A stretch of DNA of 12,351 nucleotides from Pseudomonadota bacterium (GTDB lineage: Bacteria > Pseudomonadota > Alphaproteobacteria > Rhizobiales > Hyphomicrobiaceae), in assembly GCA_023428365.1 (NCBI GenBank), contig JAEYYQ010000465.1, positions 1 to 12,351 on the forward strand, written 5' to 3'. Shown in pieces: positions 7,011 to 12,351 of this stretch (the stretch's first letter is position 1; every line of letters starts with the position of its first letter). Under the pieces are notes generated by a model. That model had not been told where the DNA came from. It searched no databases and saw only the letters and a program-made list of their open reading frames with translations. Both the position numbers and the translations under genes were made by a program.

Positions 7011-7268
7011 ATGCGCGACCTGCGAAGCCGGATCGAGGCTGTGCTGCAAGATTACAGGGACGAGGCGGCCAACGAGGAGCGCTTCGTTTCAGAGGTCCTC
7101 ACAGCCCTGGCAATGGGCAGTGTGGCCCGAGGGCGAATGCTGGCGGAGATGGCGCAAGTCGTGGCCCGACATGCGGCTGGATCGCGGAGTTCTGGCGATG
7201 AGCGGGAAGTTCGTCGCAGCATCGAGGAACTGGCGCGGTTCGACTACGACACTGCCTATAAGCAGTAG
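7011..7268 (+). CDS. Small hypothetical protein
   Basis: The frame from the ATG at 7011 gives 85 residues, mostly charged and helical: MRDLRSRIEAVLQDYRDEAA at the start and a C-terminal REVRRSIEELARFDYDTAYKQ. There is no signal peptide, cysteine or recognised domain. Codon third positions are strongly G/C-biased as in the neighbouring genes, and GGGGGACGAG lies just before the ATG, so I prefer this start. An in-frame ATG at 6945 would add a 22-residue, Arg-rich extension with no ribosome site. The alternating charges suggest an amphipathic helical or coiled-coil bundle. It stands alone, convergent with the exported protein gene downstream. Function unknown. Confidence 0.55.
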   Translation: MRDLRSRIEAVLQDYRDEAANEERFVSEVLTALAMGSVARGRMLAEMAQVVARHAAGSRSSGDEREVRRSIEELARFDYDTAYKQ

Positions 7269-7309
7269 TTCAATTTGCTTCCCCCGATAGTGCAGGATTC
7301 TCGAGAAAA

Positions 7310-7344
7310 GCGACGTCGCCGTGAAGGCGAACACGTGATGTCGC
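7310..7344 (-). terminator. Probable terminator of the exported-protein gene
   Basis: Nested repeats form a hairpin: outer arms GCGAC (7310-7314) and GTCGC (7340-7344), and an inner perfect 5 bp stem TCGCC / GGCGA (7316-7330). On the minus strand the structure follows the stop of the exported-protein gene by 14 bp and is itself followed by TTTTCTC, a short U-tract. The inner GGCGA can also pair with TCGCC at 7341-7345, giving a competing fold. Confidence 0.5.
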
Positions 7345-7358
7345 CTCAGAGTCTTCCG

Positions 7359-8198
7359 TTACTGATAGACCATTGAGAGTTGAGCGATGTGCGCCACGTG
7401 CTTCTTGAAATTCGCGGCATCCAGAAGTGGCGTGACGGGAGGTGTCGCTGTCGGAAGCGCAGCTTTAATTCCATTCAAAAGCATGCGGATGTCGCCGAGA
7501 CTGCGTAAATCGGCATTCTCCAGCGGAACAGAATAGTCCACGTAGATGAGTTCCGCAGACCAGACGAGACCGCGACTATGCTGGTACTTGCGAACGTCCA
7601 CGAATTTTTCCCCGTCCATTGATGACGCATAGACCGTCGCTGCAAGATCGAGGATTTCATTGGCCGCGCTGACTGCTAACGCCGTCGTCGGGGTGGAAAG
7701 GGTTTCCTTATATTTATCGAATGTTTCGATAAACTCTTTTTGGGCCGATATAGCCATTTGATCGTAGGAAAAGCGATATTGTCCTTTCACCGATGAGATC
7801 AGTGCCGCCAGGCGATCGCTGAACTCGGACATATCCAGCACGTCCGGATGCTGCTGCGATAATCTACTCAGCTCTTCCGTGATGCGATTCAGATGTACCA
7901 CGGCCTCGTTCCAGCGGCGCTCCTTCACAAGGTCGTCGCTGACCAGGAGACACGCTTGTATGAGAGATATGCCGCGATAAATGCTGAGCTGTGCCCTGGT
8001 GGGACGCTGTCCGGGATTCGAGGACTCAGCGGCATGAGCCGACGAGATCAGCAGACTAGAGAAAAGAGTGGGAGCTGAGGTCGGAACGCCGGATCCGGCG
8101 GCAGAACCGCTGTTAAGGGGCAAAAACTGCGTCAGCGCAGCGCCACCAAAAAGGGCCACAACAGCGGCGCCCGTCCAACGATGGCCTCCAAAGATCAT
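7359..8198 (-). CDS. Exported helical protein of unknown family
   Basis: I do not recognise this protein. The ATG at 8198 is preceded by GGAGG at 5 nt spacing, so I choose it over a longer frame starting at 8318 that has no such site; the product is then 279 residues. The N-terminus has a hydrophobic segment (about 10-26), a Ser/Gly/Pro-rich stretch and a second mildly hydrophobic run ending SSAHAAES (52-59). It is therefore either a long signal peptide cleaved after AHA or a membrane anchor plus linker. The remainder is predicted largely helical, with one cysteine (in SLIQACLLVSDD). It includes RWNEAVVHLNRITEELSRL, a tetratricopeptide-like helix pair without a full repeat, and a conserved-looking segment DGEKFVDVRKYQHSRGLVWSA. 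It lies downstream of bfr but behind that gene's terminator, with its own promoter candidate. A periplasmic location is likely; function unknown. Confidence 0.75.
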   Translation of the reverse strand: MIFGGHRWTGAAVVALFGGAALTQFLPLNSGSAAGSGVPTSAPTLFSSLLISSAHAAESSNPGQRPTRAQLSIYRGISLIQACLLVSDDLVKERRWNEAVVHLNRITEELSRLSQQHPDVLDMSEFSDRLAALISSVKGQYRFSYDQMAISAQKEFIETFDKYKETLSTPTTALAVSAANEILDLAATVYASSMDGEKFVDVRKYQHSRGLVWSAELIYVDYSVPLENADLRSLGDIRMLLNGIKAALPTATPPVTPLLDAANFKKHVAHIAQLSMVYQ

Positions 8199-8225
8199 GC
8201 TATCCTCCAGCAACGACCCGAGCCC

Positions 8226-8252
8226 ACTATAAGAATACACAACGAGAGTAAA
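8226..8252 (-). promoter_or_regulatory. Candidate promoter of the exported-protein gene
   Basis: On the minus strand TATAGT (8226-8231, five of six matches to the -10) is preceded at 15 bp by TTTACT (8247-8252, four of six). The spacer is short. Transcription would start near 8219, about 21 nt before the ATG at 8198, which supports that start over the longer frame. Confidence 0.35.
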
Positions 8253-8462
8253 TGACGCTACACGCCCTAGTTTTGTAAAATCGAACTCCCATATGATTTT
8301 GCTCTCGGCAAGGATCAAGGTTTGTACTGCCTCTATTTTAGGCAGGTCATTACTCTTCCATTACCGAATCAACTGGGCCGATGTGAATCGCTACTATTTC
8401 GTAAGCGGTACTGGCTGCCGTTCTGGCGCGTGCCATGGTGGTATTCGCGAAATTATTAAACA

Positions 8463-8492
8463 AGAAGCGTGACGCCGAAACGTCACGCTTCT
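8463..8492 (-). terminator. Intrinsic terminator of bfr
   Basis: A perfect 12 bp stem (AGAAGCGTGACG / CGTCACGCTTCT) with a 6 nt loop lies 59 bp past the bfr stop codon. On the minus strand it is followed by TTGTTTAATAATTT, a U-rich tail. This is the clearest terminator in the window and separates the iron genes from the exported-protein gene. Confidence 0.9.
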
Positions 8493-8508
8493 GTCGCAAT
8501 AGGTCTTT

Positions 8509-8520
8509 GGAAGGTATTGG
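8509..8520 (+). repeat. 12 bp direct repeat, copy 1 (3' of bfr)
   Basis: GGAAGGTATTGG recurs exactly at 10314-10325 in the same orientation. Each copy is preceded by CGCAAT, 8 bp away here and 5 bp away at the other copy. The two copies bracket the Rrf2-bfd-bfr genes. A single exact 12-mer repeat is expected by chance in a window this long, so its meaning is doubtful. Confidence 0.3.
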
Positions 8521-8551
8521 AAGTGCAAGATCCGTAAGCAGTTCTCCGGGG

Positions 8552-9052
8552 TTAGCCGCTTGCTTTGCCTTCCACCTTGTTTGCCGCTTCGGCCTGCAAT
8601 TGTCCGTAGTTCTGCTCGCCGATGGTGTTCAGTAGCTGCAACTGGGTTTCGATAAAGTCGATGTGACCTTCTTCGTCTTGGAGGAGCTTCTCGAACAGGT
8701 CCATGGAGACATAATCCTCCGCGGCCATGCAGATCTTGCGGCCTTCGGTATAGAGCGTGCGCGCCTCATACTCACCGGCCAAGTCTGCTTCCAGCACTTC
8801 CTTAACGTTCTGCCCGATCCTCATCGGAGCAAGCGTCTGCATGTTTGGGAAGCCTTCGAGGAAGATGATCCGTGCGACGAGCGTGTCAGCGTGGTGCATC
8901 TCTTCGATCGACTCCTCGCGCTCCTTCTTGGCGAGCAGCGTATAGCCCCAGTCCTCAAGCAGCCGGTAATGCAGCCAGTATTGATTGACGGCCCCCAGCT
9001 CAAGAAACAGCGCTTCATTGAGAACCTTGATGACTTCAGCCTTGCCCTTCAC
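8552..9052 (-). CDS. bfr: Bacterioferritin
   Basis: The 166-residue product is a full-length bacterioferritin, the 24-subunit haem-containing shell that oxidises Fe2+ and stores it as a ferric mineral in the cytoplasm. All ferroxidase ligands stand at the Escherichia coli positions: E18, E51, H54, E94, E127 and H130, with Y25 near the centre and M52 as the axial haem ligand at the subunit interface. The start is a GTG at 9052: the family begins MKGK, AGGAG lies 8 nt upstream, and a longer frame to 9157 would add an unrelated 35 residues. It has its own promoter with an Irr/ICE-like palindrome (9098-9114) and a strong terminator. The Bfd-type ferredoxin that should reduce and mobilise the core is encoded 169 bp upstream on the same strand, after an Rrf2 regulator. 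Confidence 0.98.
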   Translation of the reverse strand: MKGKAEVIKVLNEALFLELGAVNQYWLHYRLLEDWGYTLLAKKEREESIEEMHHADTLVARIIFLEGFPNMQTLAPMRIGQNVKEVLEADLAGEYEARTLYTEGRKICMAAEDYVSMDLFEKLLQDEEGHIDFIETQLQLLNTIGEQNYGQLQAEAANKVEGKASG

Positions 9053-9095
9053 GTCGTCTACTCCTGTGCTGACGTGGAAATTCGTGATGAGGACT

Positions 9096-9114
9096 ACTAT
9101 AGAATCATTCCAAA
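9096..9114 (-). promoter_or_regulatory. ICE/Irr-like operator overlapping the bfr promoter
   Basis: On the minus strand the 17 bp TTTGGAATGATTCTATA (9098-9114) matches, with two mismatches in 14 scored positions, the TTTAGAA-N3-TTCTAAA form that I recall for the alphaproteobacterial iron control element bound by Irr. It overlaps a -10 candidate TATAGT (9096-9101), and the GTG of bfr lies 43 bp further on. In relatives Irr represses iron-storage genes when iron is scarce; an operator over the -10 would fit that. The consensus is from memory, and no irr gene is in the window. Confidence 0.6.
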
Positions 9115-9221
9115 GAAGGATTAAAGGGAAATCGTCACCTGCACAGTGGATACCCACGGATCAGCGGACTTCGTCTTGGGAAAACGAAGACCTGGCAGGC
9201 ATTTAAGAAGAGAAGGGGGCT

Positions 9222-9533
9222 CTATTCGGCAGCGTCGAGCACGAATGTGCGAGCGATTTTGCGCTGGGCGCGCCGTTGATCCAGCCGAATCAGGCGGGAT
9301 TTTGCCGTTGCGCAGGCGCAGGGGCAAATGCGTCCCTCGCGTTCCAGCTTTTCCATGATGCTGTAGATTGTGGCAACCGCCAACGGTGCGCAGCCGCAAC
9401 AATTCATCGTCTTGGACATGTGCCGATAAACGACTCCCGGTGTCGGAAGTGGTGCATTCGGCTGAGACATGATCTCGACAAGCGCGATCTCGATATCACG
9501 GTCGGATACCAGAGTGCATGAACAGATGATCAC
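9222..9533 (-). CDS. bfd: Bfd-type [2Fe-2S] ferredoxin with extra C-terminal cysteines
   Basis: The 103-residue product starts MIICSCTLVSDRDI, the typical Bfd opening with C4 and C6, and has NCCGC at 44-48, where C45 and C48 complete the C-x-C...C-x2-C set of a BFD-like [2Fe-2S] domain. Such ferredoxins dock on bacterioferritin and pass electrons that release stored iron. It is longer than E. coli Bfd (64 residues). The additional tail contains ICPCACA, with C70, C72 and C74, and then a basic stretch RLDQRRAQRKIAR. The start is a GTG at 9533 behind AAGGGGG. It lies between the Rrf2 gene and bfr on the same strand, which supports the assignment. The extra cysteines could bind a second metal centre or be redox-active; this is not known. 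Confidence 0.88.
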   Translation of the reverse strand: MIICSCTLVSDRDIEIALVEIMSQPNAPLPTPGVVYRHMSKTMNCCGCAPLAVATIYSIMEKLEREGRICPCACATAKSRLIRLDQRRAQRKIARTFVLDAAE

Positions 9534-9619
9534 GCGCTGCCCCCTTCAATGGATCTATGGGACTGCGCAGATGCAGATATAGCGGCGACGAGTGTGTTCA
9601 CGATGCAACTCTTAGTCAC

Positions 9620-9633
9620 GCATAACGATATGC
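9620..9633. promoter_or_regulatory. Palindrome upstream of bfd
   Basis: GCATAACGATATGC is symmetric at 12 of 14 positions and lies 87-100 bp upstream of the bfd GTG, in the 210 bp between the Rrf2 gene and bfd. It does not resemble the ICE or the 23 bp dyad upstream of the Rrf2 gene. No convincing -35/-10 pair could be placed beside it, so it is only a candidate operator. Confidence 0.25.
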
Positions 9634-9743
9634 TGCGAAGGGCGATCGCCTCATCCCATGCAAGGATCGGACCCTTCAGATTTGACATGCAATTTAGCGC
9701 CAAGCCACCTTGCAGGCATCCACTTGTGCGATATGACGCAGGC

Positions 9744-10253
9744 TCATTTGGGGCTCGGCTGGCGAGCTGTTCTGGACTTCGATGGCGCCGCCGCGAGAGG
9801 CTTGAGCAGGGGGCTTCCGCGAGATGCAGACTTGCGGACAGGCGCTGGCGATGCGACGCGGGCACCTTTGGCCATGTCCTCGAGCGTATGCTGGTCGAGC
9901 ACGCTGATGAAGGCTTCCAGCGCCGAATCAAAGACGTGGTTGATCGGCTGGCGCGATTTCTGAGATACCGTGGCATCGTCGTCGTCGATGGCCATCCGCG
10001 TGGACTCAGTGGCGCGCACCACATCGCCGATACGGATCTCTACCGGCGGACGGGCAAGCCGAACGCCGCCATGACGCCCGCGCATGGCCTTGAGGAAGCC
10101 AGAGCGGGTGAGCAGATGGACGATCTTGAAAACGTTCTGCTGCGTAATGTCGAGATCACCGGCGATCTCGGCCACTTTCAGCAACTGGTCCCGCTGTCCA
10201 GCACAGTGGACGAGGATCCGGATGGCGTGGTTCGTCTGTTTCGTCAGTCGCAT
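9744..10253 (-). CDS. Rrf2-family regulator, RirA-like but without cluster cysteines
   Basis: The 169-residue product has the Rrf2 winged helix-turn-helix. It opens with MRLTKQTNHAIRILVHCAG, very close to the RirA/NsrR opening, then LKVAEIAGDLDITQQNVFKIVHLLTRSGFLKA (25-56) and the wing RGRHGGVRLARPP (58-70) with the family GGVRL. Family members of this kind usually hold an Fe-S cluster with three cysteines in the segment near residues 88-106. Here that segment (AIDDDDATVSQKSRQP) has none, and the only cysteine is C17 in the first helix. A long Ser/Pro/Lys-rich tail (from about 131) is also unusual. The ATG at 10253 has no good Shine-Dalgarno but fits the family start. It heads the bfd-bfr cluster and may control itself and those genes, sensing something other than a cluster or using a different ligand. 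Confidence 0.9.
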   Translation of the reverse strand: MRLTKQTNHAIRILVHCAGQRDQLLKVAEIAGDLDITQQNVFKIVHLLTRSGFLKAMRGRHGGVRLARPPVEIRIGDVVRATESTRMAIDDDDATVSQKSRQPINHVFDSALEAFISVLDQHTLEDMAKGARVASPAPVRKSASRGSPLLKPLAAAPSKSRTARQPSPK

Positions 10254-10313
10254 GGCTGATCGGAACCCAAATGGCAGTTAAAGCTGCCGCCCTGTTTGGG
10301 AGCGCAATCCCTC

Positions 10314-10325
10314 GGAAGGTATTGG
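10314..10325 (+). repeat. 12 bp direct repeat, copy 2 (5' of the Rrf2 gene)
   Basis: Second copy of GGAAGGTATTGG in the leader of the Rrf2 gene, same orientation as copy 1 at 8509-8520. A small hairpin GGCAG / CTGCC (10273-10288) lies between it and the Rrf2 start codon. Confidence 0.3.
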
Positions 10326-10356
10326 CGCTCCACACGAATCTTAACTCATCCCCGCG

Positions 10357-10379
10357 ATACGAGATTTGTTTACTCGTAT
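10357..10379. promoter_or_regulatory. 23 bp dyad, candidate Rrf2 operator
   Basis: Perfect 7 bp arms ATACGAG (10357-10363) and CTCGTAT (10373-10379) are separated by 9 bp of A/T-rich DNA. The total length matches the span of known Rrf2-family operators. It lies 104-126 bp upstream of the Rrf2 start. With no strong GC stem or U-tract it is unlikely to be a terminator. Autoregulation is the natural guess. Confidence 0.45.
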
Positions 10380-10395
10380 AATCGACTTATGTAAA
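10367..10395 (-). promoter_or_regulatory. Candidate promoter of the Rrf2 gene
   Basis: On the minus strand TTTACA (10390-10395, five of six -35 matches) and TAAACA (10367-10372, three of six) are 17 bp apart. The -10 falls in the spacer of the 23 bp dyad, so a protein bound to both arms would block polymerase. The -10 is weak; the stretch 10380-10500 is A/T-rich and other starts are possible. Confidence 0.3.
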
Positions 10396-10501
10396 GCTGA
10401 CTGCAACTTTCCACAAATTATACCGCGGGTCTGACCGCCTGTTCTCATAGCATAGCACGCTGGAATTGCAGCTTTGTCCTGAGTTTTAGCATAAAGTTAT
10501 C

Positions 10502-10517
10502 CCGGGGGCGGCCCCGG
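10502..10517 (-). terminator. Terminator of the DUF3726 transcript
   Basis: A 6 bp GC-only stem (CCGGGG / CCCCGG) with a 4 nt loop lies 8 bp beyond the DUF3726 stop codon. On the minus strand it is followed by GATAACTTTATG, moderately A/U-rich. It fits termination of the two-gene unit at the right edge. Confidence 0.65.
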
Positions 10518-10525
10518 AGCCGCGG

Positions 10526-11164
10526 TCAGTCGTTATCGGAGACGCCAGCGCCAGCTCCCGAAATCCGCGACTGCAGGCTGGCAGGCACATAGGTCAATGC
10601 CGCGTAGCCTTCCAGTTTGCCCCACGCGCCTACATCGACAGGGAACGGAGCGGACATCGGCACTCTTGCGTCAATGGGGTCCGCATTTGGGGGACCGTGT
10701 TCGATTTGTATTCTGGGGATCCGGTTGACTTGCGAAAGCCCGTGAAGTGACCCGACAATCTGATCGGCCACCAGTGTCAGTGCATCCTCCGGTGTTCTCA
10801 GGATAAGCTGAGATCGCGTGTTCCGGCAGCTATGGATAAGCGGTACCAGCCAGACCGGTTGCAGTACGTCGTTGACGGTCCAGCTGTCATCGGCATCCAG
10901 CAGATCGGCAATCGCTGTTCCAGCGTGTATCGGACACAGCGGCGCCCCCGCCTGCGATGAGACGATGCTCCGGCCAGTGCGGACGGGTGGGGCGGTCTCT
11001 GTGTGATGCGAAAGAAGCATCACGAGGGAACGATCCCAGACGATGCCGTGGCTGGCCAGCCAGCGCGCAGCTTGCGCGGCTTCCTCGGCCAGTCCCCAGC
11101 TCATGCCGACACCACGGCAGGCTTTGAGCGTCAGGCTTTCGATCTCGTTGAGAGAGACAATCAT
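10526..11164 (-). CDS. DUF3726 family protein
   Basis: The 212-residue product opens MIVSLNEIESLTLKACRGVGMSWGLAEEAAQAARWLASHG, which I recognise as the DUF3726 pattern; the family has no established function. The central part has a cysteine-containing GAPLCPIHAGTAIADLL segment and a PVWLVPLIHSCR segment, and the C-terminus ends SRISGAGAGVSDND. There is no signal peptide or membrane helix, so it is likely cytoplasmic. I start at the ATG at 11164, because it overlaps the stop of the upstream gene as ATGA and begins where the conserved part begins; an ATG at 11179 is also in frame. The overlap implies translational coupling and a joint role with the upstream unknown protein. Confidence 0.78.
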   Translation of the reverse strand: MIVSLNEIESLTLKACRGVGMSWGLAEEAAQAARWLASHGIVWDRSLVMLLSHHTETAPPVRTGRSIVSSQAGAPLCPIHAGTAIADLLDADDSWTVNDVLQPVWLVPLIHSCRNTRSQLILRTPEDALTLVADQIVGSLHGLSQVNRIPRIQIEHGPPNADPIDARVPMSAPFPVDVGAWGKLEGYAALTYVPASLQSRISGAGAGVSDND

Positions 11165-12351
11165 CTGGGCCAGATCCAATCGTCCCAGTCGCCATCAGCG
11201 AGTTCGGTCGGAAACGGCGCGCCCTGGTAGAGCGTAATGCGTAGCCATTTGTCGGAGCGTGGATCGAAGCGTGTTACGCCGAAGAACGCCAGCTTACAGC
11301 GCAGGATATTGACCGCGCGCATTGTGCCGCCGATGAGGTTGTCGCGAATCTCAGCATAGGGGAACCGCGCCAGGATTTGCGCGCGCCGCACGGTGTGGCG
11401 GTACTGCGGATGGCGCATGAGGAAGCTGCCAACCCGTTCGTCGTCATCTTCCGATGACAGTGTGCGATGCAGGACTGCAATATCGCGCGCTACCGCCAGG
11501 GGCTGCTCGCGTTCAGCCCCCGGCTCGTCGGCGCGGATACCTAGGCGAGGTTCGAGCTTTTCCTCCGAAACATACCAGAACATGGCGCTCTGATCGGGAG
11601 CGCTAAAGTCCGTAGACAGTGCCCACGCATAGTCGTGGGTGATGCTGGCCCGCAAGTCAGCGCAGCGCTGTTTGCCGTCGATGGCGAATGAACTGGCTTC
11701 GTCGGCGGCCATCGTCGCTCCGAGATCGTCGATCAGGTCGCCGTGGGGTTCGAGGAGGAGCGTGACCGTAAACTCCTGGCCTTCTAGCGTCAGTTCGCGC
11801 TCGGCCCAGCGGTAGATCGCATCCCACGGCTGCGGGCGTGTGAAGACGTCGCCATCCTGCGTGTATGCGCGGAGCTTGCTCAGGTCATCGGCGAGCTGAG
11901 GAATCCGGGGCGATTGCACAGGATCGTCGGTGGTCCAGTGCGCGACGATCTTTTCGCCGGATGCCACGGCTGAATGAAATCGGGTTATCGCAGCGGTCTC
12001 TGCATTAGCCAATGCGCGGACGCGTGCGAGCGCCGTTTCCCGTGCGCTGATCCAACGATGCAGTAGGGCCGGATGGCGCACGAGGAAGGGCGCCATTCCT
12101 AACCCGGTGGCATTGCCGACGCCGAGCCTCCGGCGTAGCGCGGGTGCAAGAGGCGCCGCCACGCCGGCCCCGCGCAGGCGCGCCATGTGCTCGGCAAGAT
12201 CGACTGTGAAAGCGCGGATCAGATAGACCGTCAGCATCTCGGCTTGAAACGGTCCGGACATCTCATCGCGTTGCAGGACGCGGGCACGGTCGGCGAACCC
12301 GAACTTGCCGTTCCCATAAACGGCCGTTGTTCGCATGAGATAGCCGGTGGC
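11161..12351 (-). CDS. Unknown protein, partial at the right edge, coupled to DUF3726
   Basis: The reading frame is open to the window edge, so the visible 396 residues are the C-terminal part and the true start lies outside. The ATG at 12336 has no ribosome site, and the codons before it read on smoothly (ATGYLMRTTAVYGNGKFG). I recognise no domain. The sequence is rich in Arg, Asp and Trp. It has a possible surface or active-site motif LLLEPHGDLIDDLG near the middle, a WYVSEEKLEPRLGIRADEPGAE stretch and a C-terminal SDKWLRITLYQGAPFPTELADGDWDDWIWPR. There are no membrane segments and only two cysteines. It is joined to the DUF3726 gene by an ATGA overlap, so the two products probably act together. 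Confidence 0.8.
   Translation of the reverse strand, partial: ATGYLMRTTAVYGNGKFGFADRARVLQRDEMSGPFQAEMLTVYLIRAFTVDLAEHMARLRGAGVAAPLAPALRRRLGVGNATGLGMAPFLVRHPALLHRWISARETALARVRALANAETAAITRFHSAVASGEKIVAHWTTDDPVQSPRIPQLADDLSKLRAYTQDGDVFTRPQPWDAIYRWAERELTLEGQEFTVTLLLEPHGDLIDDLGATMAADEASSFAIDGKQRCADLRASITHDYAWALSTDFSAPDQSAMFWYVSEEKLEPRLGIRADEPGAEREQPLAVARDIAVLHRTLSSEDDDERVGSFLMRHPQYRHTVRRAQILARFPYAEIRDNLIGGTMRAVNILRCKLAFFGVTRFDPRSDKWLRITLYQGAPFPTELADGDWDDWIWPR

Larger units (their letters stand above)
8199..8551. other. Gene-free region between bfr and the exported-protein gene
   Basis: These 353 bp are comparatively A/T-rich and hold the bfr terminator (8463-8492), a promoter candidate for the exported-protein gene (8226-8252) and a small hairpin CTGCCT / AGGCAG with a 7 nt T-rich loop (8327-8345). 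Base composition shifts here relative to the flanking genes. I see no small ORF with a ribosome site. Confidence 0.6.

Noticed and set aside
8199..8318. N-terminal extension of the exported protein to 8318
   Set aside because: No ribosome site there, while GGAGG precedes the ATG at 8198 and a promoter candidate lies inside the extension.
9053..9157. 35-residue extension of bacterioferritin
   Set aside because: The family starts MKGK at the GTG at 9052, which has AGGAG upstream; the extension would also cover the ICE-like operator.
9641..9650. Perfect 10 bp palindrome GGCGATCGCC between the Rrf2 gene and bfd
   Set aside because: Short self-complementary GC-rich words are common in such genomes; nothing ties it to a regulator.
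9530..10024. Minus-strand frame overlapping the Rrf2 3' half and running to bfd
   Set aside because: It is out of frame with the Rrf2 gene, and its composition (Arg/Ser-rich) is that of a shifted reading frame.
9549..10259. 236-codon plus-strand frame opposite the Rrf2 gene
   Set aside because: The minus strand encodes a clear Rrf2 protein there; the plus frame has no recognisable content.
10393..10475. Distant inverted words AAAGCTG and CAGCTTT upstream of the Rrf2 gene
   Set aside because: Seven bases with a 69 bp separation are expected by chance and have no structural support.
1..12351. Search for CRISPR arrays, tRNA genes, insertion sequences or phage genes
   Set aside because: No regularly spaced repeats, cloverleaf-like segments, transposase or phage protein motifs were seen.

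Overview
The window looks like a chromosomal stretch from an alphaproteobacterium of the Hyphomicrobiales, most like the Bradyrhizobium/Afipia/Rhodopseudomonas group. The reasons are a moderately high GC content, a Bug/TctC-type periplasmic binding protein, a RirA-like Rrf2 regulator next to bacterioferritin, and a sequence resembling the Irr iron control element (ICE) in front of bfr. This is inference; no RNA gene or species marker is present. I see no insertion sequence, CRISPR array, tRNA or rRNA.

Left part (1-5382), carboxylate or hydroxy-acid metabolism. An FMN-dependent alpha-hydroxy-acid dehydrogenase (843-2093, minus) is followed 39 bp later by a ModA-like solute-binding-fold protein without a signal peptide (114-803, minus). 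A two-cupin protein (2405-3082, plus) diverges from them across a 311 bp control region. It converges on a Bug/TctC tricarboxylate-type binding protein (3232-4209, minus), with hairpin terminators between the two. A LysR regulator (4402-5382, minus) lies upstream of the binding protein. A plausible reading is capture, sensing and oxidation of an organic acid under LysR control, but the substrate cannot be read from the sequence and the transporter membrane subunits are not here.

Middle part (5383-8551). An atypical SDR/epimerase-like protein (5485-6396) and a DUF1330 protein (6445-6738) form a plus-strand pair divergent from the LysR gene. A small hypothetical gene follows (7011-7268). It converges on an exported, mostly helical protein of unknown family (7359-8198, minus).

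Iron module (8463-10395, all minus): an Rrf2-family regulator (9744-10253), a Bfd-type [2Fe-2S] ferredoxin with extra cysteines (9222-9533) and bacterioferritin (8552-9052), closed by a strong terminator at 8463-8492. The module stores iron in bacterioferritin and should release it by Bfd-mediated reduction. bfr has its own promoter overlapped by a 17 bp ICE/Irr-like palindrome. The Rrf2 protein resembles RirA at its N-terminus but has lost the three cluster-ligand cysteines. A 23 bp dyad sits over the putative promoter of the Rrf2 gene.

Right edge (10502-12351, minus). A gene of unknown function that runs off the window is joined by an ATGA stop/start overlap to a DUF3726 gene, and the pair ends at a GC-rich hairpin. 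The most novel material is the exported unknown protein, the DUF3726 pair, and the iron module with its cysteine-free Rrf2 regulator and cysteine-rich Bfd.
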